From Strigamia acuminata (lineage: Eukaryota > Arthropoda > Chilopoda > Geophilomorpha > Linotaeniidae): 64,000 nucleotides of DNA. The stretch lies in the NCBI GenBank assembly GCA_949358305.1, contig CASHSZ010000010.1, positions 124,001-188,000 of the forward strand, given 5' to 3'. A model generated the notes under the pieces. It was not told where the DNA came from. It did no database searches and saw only the letters and a program-made list of their open reading frames with translations. The position numbers and the translations under genes are program-made. Positions 61,754-64,000 of the stretch are shown here, piece by piece (position 1 is the first letter of the stretch; every line of letters begins with the position of its first letter).

Positions 61754-64000
61754 AGCACAAACACCAATGTCTCTGAATGTTCAGAAATAGTGTTTAAACC
61801 TTAGTAGAAGGCTCCAATGTAAGTTTTAGAAACATCCAACCAATGATTTGGGAGAATAGACTTTTGATCTCATCACAGTTGACTTAGCACAAACACCACA
61901 AGTCCAATGTCTCTGAATGTTCAGAAATAGTGTTTAAACCTTAGTAGAAAGCTCCAATGTAAGTTTTAGAAACATCCAACCAATGATTTGGGAGAATAGA
62001 CTTTTGATCTCATCACAGTTGACTTAGCACAAACACCACAAGTCCAATGTCTCTGAATGTTCAGAAATAGTGTTTAAACCTTAGTAGAAGGCTCCAATGT
62101 AAGTTTTAGAAACATCCAACCAATGATTTGGGAGAATAGACTTTTGATCTCATCACAGTTGACTTAGCACAAACACCACAAGTCCAATGTCTCTGAATGT
62201 TCAGAAATAGTGTTTAAACCTTAGTAGAAAGCTCCAATGTAAGTTTTAGAAACATCCAACCAATGATTTGGGAGAATAGACTTTTGATCTCATCACAGTT
62301 GACTTAGCACAAACACCACAAGTCCAATGTCTCTGAATGTTCAGAAATAGTGTTTAAACCTTAGTAGAAGGCTCCAATGTAAGTTTTAGAAACATTCAAT
62401 CATTGATTTAGGAGAATAGACTTTTGATCTCATCACAGTTGACTTAGCACAAACACCACAAGACCAATGTCTCTGAATGTTCAGAAATAGTGTTTAAACC
62501 TTAGTAGAAGGCTCCAATGTAAGTTTTAGAAACATCCAACCAATGATTTGGGAGAATAGACTTTTGATCTCATCACAGTTGACTTAGCACAAACACCACA
62601 AGACCAATGTCTCTGAATGTTCAGAAATAGTGTTTAAACCTTAGTAGAAGGCTCCAATGTAAGTTTTAGAGACATCCAACCAATGATTTGGGAGAATAGA
62701 CTTTTGATCTAATCACAGTTGACTTAGCACAAACACCACAAGACCAATGTCTCTGAATGTTTAGAAATAGTGTTTAAACCTTAGTAGAAGGCTCTAATGT
62801 AAGTTTTAGAAACATCCAACCAATGATTTGGGAGAATAGACTTTTGATCTCATCACAGTTGACTTAGCACAAACACCACAAGTCCAATGTGTCTGAATGT
62901 TTATAAATAGTGTTTAAACCTTTGTAGATGTAAGTTTTAGCAACACCCAAGCAATAAATTTTGAAAAAAAAATTTTGAGCTCATTTCAGATCGCAGTTGA
63001 CTTAGCACAAACACCAATGTCTCTGAATGTTCAGAAATAGTGTTTAAACCTTAGTAGAAGGCTCCAATGTAAGTTTTAGAAACATCCAACCAATGATTTG
63101 GGAGAATAGACTTTTGATCTCATCACAGTTGACTTAGCACAAACACCACAAGTCCAATGTCTCTGAATGTTCAGAAATAGTGTTTAAACCTTAGTAGAAG
63201 GCTCCAATGTAAGTTTTAGAGACATCCAACCAATGATTTGGGAGAATAGACTTTTGATCTCATCACAGTTGACTTAGCACAAACACCACAAGTCCAATGT
63301 CTCTGAATGTTCAGAAATAGTGTTTAAACCTTAGTAGAAGGCTCCAATGTAAGTTTTAGAAACATTCAACCATTGATTTAGGAGAATAGACTTTTGATCT
63401 CATCACAGTTGACTTAGCACAAACACCACAAGACCAATGTCTCTGAATGTTCAGAAATAGTGTTTAAACCTTAGTAGAAGGCTCCAATGTAAATTTTAGA
63501 AACATCCAACCAATGATTTGGGAGAATAGACTTTTGATCTCATCACAGTTGACTTAGCACAAACACCACAAGACCAATGTCTCTGAATGTTCAGAAATAG
63601 TGTTTAAACCTTAGTAGAAGGCTCCAATGTAAGTTTTAGAGACATCCAACCAATGATTTGGGAGAATAGACTTTTGATCTAATCACAGTTGACTTAGCAC
63701 AAACACCACAAGACCAATGTCTCTGAATGTTCAGAAATAGTGTTTAAACCTTAGTAGAAGGCTCCAATGTAAGTTTTAGAAACATCCAACCAATGATTTG
63801 GGAGAATAGACTTTTGATCTCATCACAGTTGACTTAGCACAAACACCACAAGACCAATGTCTCTGAATGTTCAGAAATAGTGTTTAAACCTTAGTAGAAG
63901 GCTCCAATGTAAGTTTTAGAAACATCCAACCAATGATTTGGGAGAATAGACTTTTGATCTCATCACAGTTGACTTAGCACAAACACCACAAGTCCAATGT
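61750..64000. repeat. 140-bp satellite array, block III (cut by window end)
   Basis: This is 2,251 bp of the same satellite in the same orientation. It starts with the right half of the interrupted D monomer and runs to the window edge mid-monomer. One further D monomer is at 62928. Monomer order equals 46206-48456. No gene is visible. Confidence 0.97.

Larger units (their letters stand above)
52200..64000. repeat. 15,544-bp tandem unit with LTR element, copy 2 (cut by window end)
   Basis: The second tandem copy follows directly from 36656-52199. About 11.8 kb of it is visible, including 2.8 kb of satellite, the complete second LTR element and 2.25 kb of following satellite. Every landmark I compared lies at +15,544 bp. 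Confidence 0.88.

Overview
The window is eukaryotic, almost certainly metazoan, heterochromatin-like DNA. About 79% of it (1-39427, 46206-54971, 61750-64000; 50,444 bp) is a head-to-tail satellite with a 140-bp, roughly 36% GC monomer. I estimate about 360 copies by length. No cellular gene, tRNA, rRNA or CRISPR array is visible, and the satellite carries no long open reading frame. The metazoan assignment rests on a BEL/Pao-type LTR retrotransposon, a superfamily known only from animals. I cannot name the species.

Satellite layout. Most monomers are close variants of one 140-mer. About one in ten is a divergent 'D' monomer of 138-139 bp with an A9 tract and an 8-bp deletion. I located 36 D monomers. 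They act as phase marks and show higher-order repeats at several scales: an 839-bp hexamer (31954-33631), a 2.65-kb unit (15489-18137 and 29305-31953), a 2,380-bp-offset duplication (2791-4189 and 5171-6569), and a 12.7-kb duplication at an exact 17,437-bp offset (1-12707 and 17438-30144). The right part is a 15,544-bp tandem unit: 36656-52199, then 52200 to beyond the window end.

Mobile element. One 6,778-bp LTR element (39428-46205, minus strand) sits in a D monomer with a 4-bp target duplication (ACTT). It has two 1,507-bp LTRs that look identical, a tRNA primer-binding-site candidate, a 1.06-kb leader and one 891-codon ORF. The ORF encodes a BEL/Pao-like Gag with three zinc knuckles and a retropepsin-like domain. 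No reverse transcriptase, RNase H or integrase is present, so the element is non-autonomous. The second copy (54972-61749) has the same length, target site, flanks and ORFs. It therefore arose by segmental duplication of the 15.5-kb unit, not by a second insertion. A paralogous empty site survives at 50517-50520.

The most notable feature is the retroelement captured inside a higher-order satellite unit and duplicated with it. A collapsed or falsely duplicated assembly is the main alternative explanation for the long exact copies.
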